Shown piece by piece: positions 1 through 7,178 of a DNA stretch of 9,472 bases. Position numbers and translations under genes: made by a program. Every line of letters starts with the position of its first letter. Positions within the stretch are counted from its first letter, which is position 1. The notes beneath the pieces are model-generated. The model was not told the origin of the DNA and ran no database searches. It saw nothing but the letters and a program-made list of their open reading frames with translations. The DNA is from Phycisphaerae bacterium (GTDB lineage Bacteria > Planctomycetota > Phycisphaerae > Sedimentisphaerales > Anaerobacaceae), in the NCBI GenBank assembly GCA_030667885.1, contig DAOUVA010000136.1, positions 1-9,472 on the forward strand, written 5' to 3'.

Positions 1-33
1 GCCAATTTGTGTTACTATTTTTCTTTTGCTCAT
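1..33 (-). CDS. Possible start of a further gene (N-terminal 11 codons only)
   Basis: On the minus strand an ATG at 33-31 opens a frame that stays open to the window edge, reading MSKRKIVTQIG. It begins 44 nt after the stop codon of the glycosyltransferase gene, about the same gap as the one separating that gene from the CNNM gene before it, so it could be the next gene of the leftward cluster. The upstream sequence has only a weak purine stretch (GAGAAAA) as a ribosome binding site. Eleven residues are too few to identify a family, and the open frame may be chance. Confidence 0.35.
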   Translation of the reverse strand, partial: MSKRKIVTQIG

Positions 34-77
34 TTTATTTTCTCAACTTGCTTTGAGTCTGCATTACTGTGTTTGTA

Positions 78-1628
78 TCAGGGTTTGAAGTATGCTACGA
101 AACCGTTTTCATAGACTATTCTTTCCCAGTCAGGCTTGACGATTGCTTGAAGGGGGGCTTCAAGTAATGCTAATTTGCCGCGTTCAACGTTAAGTATCAC
201 CGCTGAAGGTGGTGATATTTTTAGTAATTCTCCGAGTGTTTTTTGACCTACGGTATGTGTAACACTTCGCTCAGATGGTGACATAGAATCGGCAGCTCTA
301 TAGATAATCGCACCACAGGAAAGCTCTGTATAAATATCACAGCCACCCTCAAGAGCAAGCAGGGGGGCTAAGGTAAGTATGAGTTTTGAGTTTTGAGTTT
401 TGAGTTTCTCGGCGATATCTTCCGAAATCTTATGTATTTCTATGGGTTCCCATCTTTCAGGTACCAGAACTATCGGAGTTCTGTACAGTACAAACGGATA
501 AGAGATTACTGATGCAAATACACACACACCTACTACAGCAACTGCTATTTTGAAGTGCAGATTAGCCCTGTTTTTGTCGGCAAGTTTTCGCAAATACAGC
601 AGAGGCAAAGCAAAGCCTATTACCAGGAAGGGTACAGGCATTGCAAGGTACTGCCTCCACATTGTTGGCGGAATCAGGGCGATTATTAGGAATGTTAATG
701 GCAGCAGGGCGGCAAGCAATAAGTTCCTGCCGCTGGTTATCTTCAATCTGCGGCGGAGGCACACAATCATCAGCGAGAGATAAATCGTTAATACAACAAG
801 TACAAAATATCCCGGCTGTGTAAGGCAGGCAAATGTCAACTCGAATTTGTTGAAAACCATTCCTATTTGGTGCAGCCATTCGCCATAGAGCATAGGTATT
901 TTGATGAGGTTCAGAAAGAATGCCCGTGGAGCTTGAGCTATCACCCAAACAGGCCAGGCAGAAACAACAGCAGCGGCAATTAAGAACGGCAGGGCGGTCT
1001 TGAATCTTTGTTTTATTGTCTCTGCCGGTTGGCTCAGAATTATCGCGAAAAAAAGCAGCTCCACTAAAGCCGTAGTTATACGCATACAACTTGCAAATGT
1101 AAGCAGTGCGCCGATGGCGGCAATTCGCCAATATTTTGATTTTTGCGTAAAATCGGTTGACACGAACAACCAGAAAGCCAACACAACACAGAAGATTACA
1201 GCATCATGGTTCCATGCATAGCCGTTGGCATAATCGACCAGAGGATTGAATACATACAGAACAGCCGCTGCCAGCCCCAAAAGCATTCCGGTAATTGCAA
1301 AGGACTTGAAAATATACCGATATATACCGAATATACACACCAGTACGAGAATGTCAAAAAAGGCAGAGAGTATTCTGCCAAAGAGTAAATAGTGGGTTGT
1401 GTTGAATATTCGAAACAAAGTTGCGCATAGTAACGGGTGGTAGGGCAGTTGGGCAGCATAAGAAAAATCCCTGTAAATCATCTTGCCCTGGGCCAGCAGG
1501 GCACCGGCGGTGCAGTACATCTGTTCATCACGGCCAAGCGGTTTTGACATACTATTGGCTATAATTGCAATTGAAAGGACAATCAGTATTAAGATAACTA
1601 ATATATTAATTGTTTTTACAGACATCAT
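78..1628 (-). CDS. Multi-pass GT-C type glycosyltransferase (PMT/ArnT-like)
   Basis: This 516-aa integral membrane protein resembles the GT-C superfamily (PMT/ArnT-like), which transfers sugars from polyprenyl-phosphate donors on the outer face of the cytoplasmic membrane. The first membrane helix (about residues 7-26) is followed by an extracytoplasmic loop with GRDEQMY (32-38); the acidic pair D34-E35 fits the usual GT-C catalytic position. About ten more hydrophobic segments follow up to about residue 380, and then a soluble tail of about 135 residues (381-516). Two ATGs begin the frame; neither has a clear Shine-Dalgarno sequence, and a run of nine A/T pairs (1639-1647) lies upstream. The gene follows the short CNNM gene after 45 nt and is probably cotranscribed. 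A heptanucleotide tandem repeat lies within residues 408-416. The family call is good; acceptor and donor are unknown. Confidence 0.8.
   Translation of the reverse strand: MMSVKTINILVILILIVLSIAIIANSMSKPLGRDEQMYCTAGALLAQGKMIYRDFSYAAQLPYHPLLCATLFRIFNTTHYLLFGRILSAFFDILVLVCIFGIYRYIFKSFAITGMLLGLAAAVLYVFNPLVDYANGYAWNHDAVIFCVVLAFWLFVSTDFTQKSKYWRIAAIGALLTFASCMRITTALVELLFFAIILSQPAETIKQRFKTALPFLIAAAVVSAWPVWVIAQAPRAFFLNLIKIPMLYGEWLHQIGMVFNKFELTFACLTQPGYFVLVVLTIYLSLMIVCLRRRLKITSGRNLLLAALLPLTFLIIALIPPTMWRQYLAMPVPFLVIGFALPLLYLRKLADKNRANLHFKIAVAVVGVCVFASVISYPFVLYRTPIVLVPERWEPIEIHKISEDIAEKLKTQNSKLILTLAPLLALEGGCDIYTELSCGAIIYRAADSMSPSERSVTHTVGQKTLGELLKISPPSAVILNVERGKLALLEAPLQAIVKPDWERIVYENGFVAYFKP
381..407. 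repeat. Heptanucleotide tandem repeat (GAGTTTT, nearly 4 copies) inside a coding region
   Basis: On the plus strand GAGTTTT occurs three times in perfect register (381-387, 388-394, 395-401), followed by a fourth copy lacking its last base (402-407). On the coding strand it reads as AAAACTC units and encodes the KLKTQNSKL stretch (residues 408-416) of the glycosyltransferase tail. Since 7 is not a multiple of 3, gain or loss of one unit would shift the frame and replace the last 100 residues. Confidence 0.9.
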
Positions 1629-1673
1629 ATTAGAGTATAAAAAAAAACGAACATTGGGAATTAATAAATTATC

Positions 1674-2684
1674 TTACCATTCAGCCAACTCGCCGAGAAG
1701 CTCTTCGGCTAAATCTTTCATTGTTACAATACCAATAGGTCTCTCTTGGCCGGCACGGCCGATTTTCATAACCAGGACGATTTTCTGATTTTCTTTCTGC
1801 ATAATATTTATCGCATCTGTAACAGTAGTATTCGCATTAAGTTTCAGGATTGGTTTTATGAAATTGTGCAGATTGGTGAACTGTTCTGAAGAACTTAAGG
1901 TTTCATAGATATTTACAAAGCCGTTGATATTTCCAGACGGACTCTCTATGACCGGCAAGCGGGAAAACGCATATTTTTTTAATGTGTTCAATAGTGCCGC
2001 GTTGTCAGAATTTATGTCAACTGTTTGGACATTGTTAATAACAATCATTACGGACCTTATAGGAATGTGTGATATGCTGACAAGACGGTTTATGATTTCG
2101 GTCTGCACCGAACTGAAAATGCCTTCTTCGTGCGTATCCTGTAGGATTGCCTGGACTTGATGTCTTTGTGTCGAGGTTATTACTGATTTGGAAGAAGAAG
2201 CCAGGCCTGATAATCTCATCAACAGGCTTGATATGAATTTTAATAGAGGTATGATACCGCAGAAGCTTAAGGCTTTATGGAAAGTGTATAAAAACGGCGA
2301 TATGTATGGCATAAGCACATCTGAGCGGTAAAAGAAAATATTTTTGGGAATTAGTTCTGAAAAAATAAATAGTGTTGGTGCGGTCAAAAGGGTTGCGAAG
2401 AATTCAGCAGCGTGTTCTGTCTCCACTTTATTCAAAAATATGTTAGTGACAATACTTGTGACGAGATAGTAGGCAAGATTTGTGCCTATTAGCATGGATA
2501 GAAGCAGGCCGTAGCTATCGTTCAGACATCTGCCGAGTATAATGAAAGATAATTTCTTTTTTTCAATACCCAGTCGTAAGCGAAGCCGACTAAGTCGATA
2601 CATACCTGTTTCAGAACCGGAGAATAAGCCCGCAAGAATAATGAAGAAAACAATTGCGATTATTAATGATATACTATTGATCAT
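1674..2684 (-). CDS. CNNM/CorC-family membrane protein, short paralogue without the C-terminal CorC domain
   Basis: Integral membrane protein of the CNNM (DUF21) plus CBS-pair family, linked in other bacteria to Mg2+/Co2+ efflux or homeostasis. With the ATG at 2684 it is 336 aa: hydrophobic N-terminus with FSGSET (21-26), a membrane block to about 160 with SELIPKNIFF (109-118, matching GEILPKS of the neighbour), then two CBS-type segments (about 205-265 and 280-330). It ends soon after MKDLAEELLGEL, exactly where the CorC/HlyC domain would begin, so that domain is absent. A TTG at 2702 would give a 342-aa form. I prefer the ATG because it places FSGSET at the same distance from the start as in the paralogue and leaves only an 11-nt overlap with the upstream gene. 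Neither start has a good Shine-Dalgarno sequence. Translation is probably coupled to the upstream gene. Confidence 0.85.
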   Translation of the reverse strand: MINSISLIIAIVFFIILAGLFSGSETGMYRLSRLRLRLGIEKKKLSFIILGRCLNDSYGLLLSMLIGTNLAYYLVTSIVTNIFLNKVETEHAAEFFATLLTAPTLFIFSELIPKNIFFYRSDVLMPYISPFLYTFHKALSFCGIIPLLKFISSLLMRLSGLASSSKSVITSTQRHQVQAILQDTHEEGIFSSVQTEIINRLVSISHIPIRSVMIVINNVQTVDINSDNAALLNTLKKYAFSRLPVIESPSGNINGFVNIYETLSSSEQFTNLHNFIKPILKLNANTTVTDAINIMQKENQKIVLVMKIGRAGQERPIGIVTMKDLAEELLGELAEW

Positions 2685-3930
2685 CTTTTTGGAATGGCTC
2701 AAGGGTTAATATTAAGGTTTCAATCCTATGCTTTTGCATTTTTTCGATTGTAAACTTCAAATTCTTCAAATATGTCACGTCACCGCTTTTTGGTATTTTC
2801 CCGAGAAGGGCTGTTACCAAACCACCGACTGTCGCAAGACGCGTCTCGGCTAAATCAATGTCGAATACCTCTGCCCAGTCGTGAATGGCCAGATTACCGG
2901 CAAGACGATATTCAAAAGGTCCTGTTTGTTTAATTGGTTCTATGTGGCCTGCAGGTTCCATCTGGCCAAACAATTCTTCGGCAATATCCTCAAGCCGAAC
3001 AGAACCGGCAATCCCGCCGTATTCGTCCACAACTACGGCCATATCGGTTCGACTTCTCCGGAAAAATTCCAAAAGAGATTCGACCGTCTTTTGCTCCGGC
3101 ACAAAATTAACCTGTTGAACAATTTTATCTAATGAGGTGCCGGCTTTAAGCAGAAGTTGTCTGAGGTGTACCACTCCAACCATATTGTCTATCGTTCCTG
3201 CGTAAATCGGCAGCTTTGTTAAGTTATTTTCTCGCATCTTCTTGCGGGCTTTCTGTGGCGAATCCATAACGTCACATGCTATCATATCCACCCGAGGCCG
3301 CATAACGTGACGGACCTTCAGAAGGCCTAACTCGATAACTTCTGTTAAGAGTTTGTTTTCATCGGCGCTGATCAATCCCTGCTTTCTCGTTGTACCAATC
3401 AATGATTTAAATTCACCGACCGTTATTGGCTTAGGACTTCTAACCGGCCCCAGAAACAACCGAAGAGTCGGCTCTAATATGATAAATTTGAACACGAACT
3501 CAAGTGGCGTAAAGATTTTAAGGCACAAAAAAGCCGGCAGGGCGGTAGCCAGGCTAACAGACTTTGAATTTGCATAGGCTATAGATTTCGGCAGTATCTC
3601 CCCTATCAGTAAGAGAGTGGCGAAACTCGTTACGGCGACAATAACTGCCAGGACCAGGCTTCCCTGTTCCTTGGCTCGCATTATTAAAATGCTTGAGACG
3701 GCATAAAACAGAACGTTGACCGTCATATTTCCAAACAAAAAACTGTCAAGCAAATGCCCCGGTTTGTTCAGGAGACTTGCGACGAGATTCTGGACCTTAT
3801 GTTTGGATTGACGAAAAACTTTGACCTGCCGGTGTGACAGGTTAAAAAAAGCGGTCTCAGCTCCTGAAAAAAAAGCTGAACAGGCAAGTAGAAATATCAT
3901 TAAAATAATTTGGTAAAACTGTACTGCCAT
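2674..3930 (-). CDS. CNNM/CorC (HlyC/CorC, 'hemolysin family') membrane transport protein
   Basis: This 418-aa protein has the complete architecture of bacterial CorC/CNNM proteins, implicated in Mg2+ or other divalent cation efflux. A DUF21 membrane domain covers about residues 1-165 with FSGAET (21-26) and GEILPKSIA (110-118). A CBS pair follows, beginning with VRHVMRPRVDM (206-216) and ending with the typical VDEYGGIAGSV (301-311) and LEDIAEELFG (313-322). The C-terminal CorC/HlyC domain (about 335-412) includes YRLAGNLAIHDW. CBS pairs in this family bind adenine nucleotides. The start ATG shares one base with the stop of the upstream kinase gene (TGATG), which fixes the start and implies translational coupling. 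The gene ends 11 nt inside the next CNNM gene. The 'hemolysin' name is historical; toxin activity is not implied. Confidence 0.93.
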   Translation of the reverse strand: MAVQFYQIILMIFLLACSAFFSGAETAFFNLSHRQVKVFRQSKHKVQNLVASLLNKPGHLLDSFLFGNMTVNVLFYAVSSILIMRAKEQGSLVLAVIVAVTSFATLLLIGEILPKSIAYANSKSVSLATALPAFLCLKIFTPLEFVFKFIILEPTLRLFLGPVRSPKPITVGEFKSLIGTTRKQGLISADENKLLTEVIELGLLKVRHVMRPRVDMIACDVMDSPQKARKKMRENNLTKLPIYAGTIDNMVGVVHLRQLLLKAGTSLDKIVQQVNFVPEQKTVESLLEFFRRSRTDMAVVVDEYGGIAGSVRLEDIAEELFGQMEPAGHIEPIKQTGPFEYRLAGNLAIHDWAEVFDIDLAETRLATVGGLVTALLGKIPKSGDVTYLKNLKFTIEKMQKHRIETLILTLEPFQKDDQ

Positions 3931-4721
3931 CAGCTATTGCCTTGTCGGTGTTTTGGCAGGGTTATCTTGAATTTGGTTCCCATGGAGGATTTGGATTCGA
4001 CTGAAATCAAGCCCTCGTGTTCGGCAATTATCTTTTTGCAAAAAGCCAGACCAAGGCCGGCTCCCGAATACCCGGATGGGGTGTTCTTGTTTGTTTTTGT
4101 CGTAAAGAACGAGTCAAAAATATTTTTTAAATCAGCCGGTTGAATTCCCTCGCCTGTGTCGCTGACTTCTATCTTGATGGCATCGCTATTTTCACTTGCT
4201 TTAATACATAAAATACCACCACGCGGCAGCATTGCATCGCGGGCATTGAGAACCAAATTCATTATAACCTGCTGAATCTGGACCGACACGCACCAAACGG
4301 TCAACTCTTCCGGAATGCTGATTTCTACGGTTATCCCGTCTTTCGCAAAATCCCGGCAAAGACAGGTGAAAATTTCTTCAACCAATGCAAGCAGCCTGGC
4401 ATTTTTCTTTTCCTGTGTCTGCCCGTTTGCCAATGCGAGCATACTTTCCATAATATTAGAAGCACGTTCACAATTTCTGACCGTTTTCTGAAGTGCTTTT
4501 TCGACAAAACTCTTATCGTCAGGATTCTCAAGAGCAACAGCAGCGTAGTTCCTCAGTGGTGTGAGCAGATTGTTAATTTCGTGGGCTATCATAAAGCTGA
4601 TGGTACCGGTATTAGCAAGGTGCTGGATCTGCGCAAGCTGGTATTTAAGAGCGTCATTTTCCTGTTTTTGTTCTTTCACATATTTATGCAAAGAAAGGCG
4701 TTTTCCTGTAATACTTGCCAA
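3930..4721 (-). CDS. Soluble sensor histidine kinase (HisKA + HATPase_c), no sensory domain
   Basis: A complete but minimal kinase core of 263 aa. Residues 10-40 are probably a coiled coil. The H-box FMIAHEINNLLTPL has the phosphoacceptor at H47. The ATP-binding domain shows the N-box (QQVIMNLVLNARDAM, 150-164), G1 box DTGEGI (188-193), F box FDSFFTTK (202-209) and G2 box GAGLGLAFCKK (220-230), all intact. The motifs resemble the NtrB/AtoS type of kinase. There is no transmembrane segment, PAS or GAF domain, so it is cytosolic and must receive its signal through a partner or its N-terminal helix. The start is a TTG at 4721, supported by AGGAG with a 7-nt spacer; the first internal Met would remove the region just before the H-box. 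It is the first gene of the leftward operon and overlaps the CNNM gene by 1 nt. Confidence 0.92.
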   Translation of the reverse strand: MASITGKRLSLHKYVKEQKQENDALKYQLAQIQHLANTGTISFMIAHEINNLLTPLRNYAAVALENPDDKSFVEKALQKTVRNCERASNIMESMLALANGQTQEKKNARLLALVEEIFTCLCRDFAKDGITVEISIPEELTVWCVSVQIQQVIMNLVLNARDAMLPRGGILCIKASENSDAIKIEVSDTGEGIQPADLKNIFDSFFTTKTNKNTPSGYSGAGLGLAFCKKIIAEHEGLISVESKSSMGTKFKITLPKHRQGNS

Positions 4722-4728
4722 TTGTCTG

Positions 4729-4733
4729 CTCCT
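4729..4733 (-). promoter_or_regulatory. Ribosome binding site deciding the TTG start of the histidine kinase
   Basis: The minus strand reads AGGAG at 4733-4729, seven bases before TTG (4721-4719). No ATG lies nearby in that frame, so this site supports the TTG initiation codon. Confidence 0.75.
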
Positions 4734-4762
4734 ATTATAAAATCAGTGGTTTGTGAGCTTTG

Positions 4763-4838
4763 TATAATCAACAAAACTCAGAACTTACAAGTATCTATAT
4801 CGACTTTTAATACGTTTTTTCTTGAACAACGATATAAT
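4763..4838 (+). promoter_or_regulatory. Candidate rightward promoter elements in the divergent intergenic region
   Basis: The 143-bp gap between the divergent operons is AT-rich. The plus strand carries two perfect TATAAT hexamers, at 4763-4768 and 4833-4838, each followed by CA. The second lies 26 nt before the ATG of the 88-aa gene, a sensible distance for a -10 box, but no convincing -35 hexamer sits at 16-18 nt upstream. The leftward promoter must lie in the same gap; I could not place it convincingly. AT-rich DNA produces such hexamers by chance. Confidence 0.3.
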
Positions 4839-4864
4839 CAGTGCGAAATACATAATACGAGAAA

Positions 4865-5131
4865 ATGAACGAACAAAGGATTTTAGAAGAGCTTTTAGCG
4901 TTGTTGGAAGCAAACAGCGTTGCAATTCGCGACGAACCGCTTGGCGGAAACGGTGGGGGACTTTGTGTTATGAAGGGTCGACAGATTTTCTTTGTGGACA
5001 CTCAGGCTCCCTCTGCTGTAGTTGCGGCGATGTGTGCCCAGGCAGTGCCGAAGGTGGTGGATATTGAGCAGATATATATCAAGCCGGAAGTCCGCCAATT
5101 TATCGAGAGTTACAACAATCAAATTTTTTGA
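4865..5131 (+). CDS. Small protein of unknown function (88 aa)
   Basis: I do not recognise a named family. The protein is soluble, without a signal peptide or membrane segment. An N-terminal helix (MNEQRILEELLALLEANSVA, 1-20) leads into a glycine-rich segment GGNGGG (27-32), a likely strand pair around LCVMKGRQIFFVDT (33-46), an alanine-rich helix (about 47-60) and a C-terminal part containing VVDIEQIYIKPEVRQFIESY (64-83). The composition looks like a compact alpha/beta domain. It opens the rightward operon: its stop is followed after 11 nt by the start of the secreted fusion protein, whose Shine-Dalgarno directly follows its stop codon. Its own Shine-Dalgarno is weak (ACGAGAAA just before ATG). 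Good codon structure, coherent folding pattern and tight linkage argue that it is real. Confidence 0.8.
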   Translation: MNEQRILEELLALLEANSVAIRDEPLGGNGGGLCVMKGRQIFFVDTQAPSAVVAAMCAQAVPKVVDIEQIYIKPEVRQFIESYNNQIF

Positions 5132-5142
5132 AAGGCAGCGTA

Positions 5143-7173
5143 ATGATGAAAAGAGTATGTCTGGCAATATTTTTGCTCTTTTTGACAGGGCAGGTGCAAA
5201 GCTCAAAAGCGGGGGACACATTTGTAAATTCCGTCGGCATGAAATTTATCCGAATAGAATCCGGCTCTTTTATGATGGGGCAAAAAGATGGTGGAGACTG
5301 GGACGAAAGACCCGTGCACAGAGTTAGTATTACCAGACCTTTTTGGATGGCTGTAACAGAAATTACCAATGCTCAGTATGAGCAGTTTGACCCAGAGCAC
5401 CGCGAACTTCGTGGAAAGCTGGGCCTATCCAAACTGGATGATGAAGCAGTCGTTTTTGTAAGCTGGCACGAAGCAGTTGAATTCTGTGAGTGGCTCTCTA
5501 AAAAAGAAGGCAAATCATATCGTTTGCCGACTGAAGCCGAGTGGGAGTATGCCTGCCGTGCCGGTACTACTACATCCTATCACACCGGTTCGGATTTACC
5601 GAAGGAGTTTCACAAGAACGCTCGAATGAGCTGGTTTCCCGACCCGGCACGAGGCCGCAAGGGTGACAAAGAGGTGCCGCTTACCGTCGGAGAGACTATG
5701 CCGAATCCCTGGGGCCTTTTTGATATGCACGGAAATGTAGAAGAATGGTGCTACGATTGGTATGGGCCTTACCGTAAAGATGCTCAAACAGAGCCTGTGG
5801 GTTTTGAATCCGGTGATTTCAAAGTTACTCGTGGCGGCAGTCACAGCACACAGCTTTCATACCTGCGTTCGGCAAACCGACTTGGCACACTGCCGGCCGA
5901 TAAAAGCTGGTTGATAGGTTTCCGCGTAGTTCTTGGTCGGATGCCGAATACAAATCGGCTTCCTGCCCCCATGCCGCCATTGAATCGCCAGCGTGTCAGT
6001 TGGCGGATTCATGCCGATCTGCTCGAAGGCCCAGATTCGAATGGACCTTACTTTAAGAGTCCGATCGAATATGTCAAAATTCCGCCGGACTCTAACGGTC
6101 CTATGTACTCCGAGCACAACCATGACCCTGCATTAGTTGACTGTCCCAATGGCGACCTTCTGGCAATTTGGTATTCATGCCTAAACGAACCAGGTCGCGA
6201 ACTCACTATTTTGGCCAGCCGATTAAGGTATGGAGCCGACCAATGGGATCCGCCCTCAGTCTTCTGGGATGCCCCTGACCGTAATGACCACGCCCCTGCG
6301 TTTTGGTTTAATGGCCGAGATACTATTTATCACTTCAACGGACTCTCAGCAGCAGCTACATGGGGTAATCTCGCTACGATAATGCGAACCTCGATTGACA
6401 GCGGGGCGACCTGGTCGAAGGCACAAATCATCAATCCTGAACATGGTCTTCGCCACATGCCTGTTGAATCTGTTTTTCAAACACGGGAGGGTTTTATAAT
6501 TTTGCCGTGTGATGCGGTAACCGGCGGCAATGGTGGAACGGCCGTACATGTCAGTCTTGATGGCGGCAGTACCTGGATTGACCATGGCGTGGGAAAACCC
6601 AATCCAGGCTTTGCCTCGGATTCAACAGGGGGGTGGATAGCCGGTATTCACGCCGGTGTAGTCCAGCTTAAAGATGACAGTTTAATGGCCTTTGGCCGCG
6701 GCAACAACATCAATAACCGTATGCCGATGAGTATTTCACAGGATATGGGACGCTCCTGGTCTTATTCAGCAAGTGAGTTTCCACCTCTTGGCAGTGGGCA
6801 GCGATTGATTCTCAGGCGATTGCTGGAAGGTCCCATTTTGCTTGTGAGTTTCACCGACCGCAGGAAAGGTATGATTGCCCCCGATGCTGCCGGCAATCAT
6901 CGCCGTGTTTTCGGCATGTTCGCGGCACTTTCTTTTGACGAGGGCAAAACCTGGCCTTGCAAACGCCTCATTACGGCAGGGGGGCCGGCTAAGAAACTTG
7001 ACGGCGGAGGTAATACCGGCTCGTTTACCATGGACGAAACCCATGCTGAACCGAGAGGATATCTGGCTGCCACACAAACACCGAACGAGCTTATTCATCT
7101 TATCAGCAGTAAACAGTATTATGTTTTCAACTCGGCCTGGATCAAAGAGCCGATGCTTGCAGGAAAGGAGTAG
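5143..7173 (+). CDS. Secreted FGE-like (SUMF1) / BNR sialidase-like fusion protein
   Basis: With the ATG at 5143 (AAAGG at 5131-5135, 7-nt spacer) this is 676 aa; a TTG at 5128 would extend it by five residues. Residues 1-23 form a signal peptide (MMKR, hydrophobic core, cleavage near SSKA), so the protein is exported. Residues about 24-264 are an FGE-sulfatase/SUMF1 domain: NSVGMKF, GSFMMG, ERPVHRV, YRLPTEAEWEYACRAGT, MHGNVEEWCYDWYG, RGGS and GFRVV. The cysteine pair that true formylglycine-generating enzymes carry after RGGS is missing, so sulfatase activation is unlikely. Residues about 290-670 form a BNR_2-like beta-propeller with four Asp-box motifs: SIDSGATW (417-424), SLDGGSTW (471-478), SQDMGRSW (532-539) and SFDEGKTW (597-604). 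A role in binding or cleaving extracellular glycans is plausible; a sialic acid substrate is not established. Confidence 0.88.
   Translation: MMKRVCLAIFLLFLTGQVQSSKAGDTFVNSVGMKFIRIESGSFMMGQKDGGDWDERPVHRVSITRPFWMAVTEITNAQYEQFDPEHRELRGKLGLSKLDDEAVVFVSWHEAVEFCEWLSKKEGKSYRLPTEAEWEYACRAGTTTSYHTGSDLPKEFHKNARMSWFPDPARGRKGDKEVPLTVGETMPNPWGLFDMHGNVEEWCYDWYGPYRKDAQTEPVGFESGDFKVTRGGSHSTQLSYLRSANRLGTLPADKSWLIGFRVVLGRMPNTNRLPAPMPPLNRQRVSWRIHADLLEGPDSNGPYFKSPIEYVKIPPDSNGPMYSEHNHDPALVDCPNGDLLAIWYSCLNEPGRELTILASRLRYGADQWDPPSVFWDAPDRNDHAPAFWFNGRDTIYHFNGLSAAATWGNLATIMRTSIDSGATWSKAQIINPEHGLRHMPVESVFQTREGFIILPCDAVTGGNGGTAVHVSLDGGSTWIDHGVGKPNPGFASDSTGGWIAGIHAGVVQLKDDSLMAFGRGNNINNRMPMSISQDMGRSWSYSASEFPPLGSGQRLILRRLLEGPILLVSFTDRRKGMIAPDAAGNHRRVFGMFAALSFDEGKTWPCKRLITAGGPAKKLDGGGNTGSFTMDETHAEPRGYLAATQTPNELIHLISSKQYYVFNSAWIKEPMLAGKE
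7164..7170 (+). promoter_or_regulatory. Strong ribosome binding site deciding the GTG start of the PfpI-like gene
   Basis: AAAGGAG lies inside the last codons of the fusion-protein gene, eight bases before GTG (7179). This supports GTG rather than the later ATG at residue 9, which would cut off the first beta-strand of the fold. Confidence 0.75.
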
Positions 7174-7178
7174 TAGAA

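Noticed and set aside
42..57. CTCAA/TTGAG hairpin with a 6-nt loop after the glycosyltransferase gene
   Set aside because: The stem is only 5 bp and AT-rich with no T-tract in the direction of transcription, so it is not a credible terminator.
562..1131. Minus-strand open frame of 189 codons inside the glycosyltransferase gene
   Set aside because: It lies in another phase of the glycosyltransferase coding strand, has a cysteine- and arginine-rich low-quality composition and no family motifs.
1312..1336. Repeated ATATACCGA units in the glycosyltransferase gene
   Set aside because: Only two copies, explained by codons for adjacent Tyr/Ile/Arg residues in a membrane segment.
4731..4741. Minus-strand TATAAT directly before the histidine kinase
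   Set aside because: It abuts the AGGAG ribosome binding site; a transcript starting from it would lack that site, so it is an unlikely -10 box.
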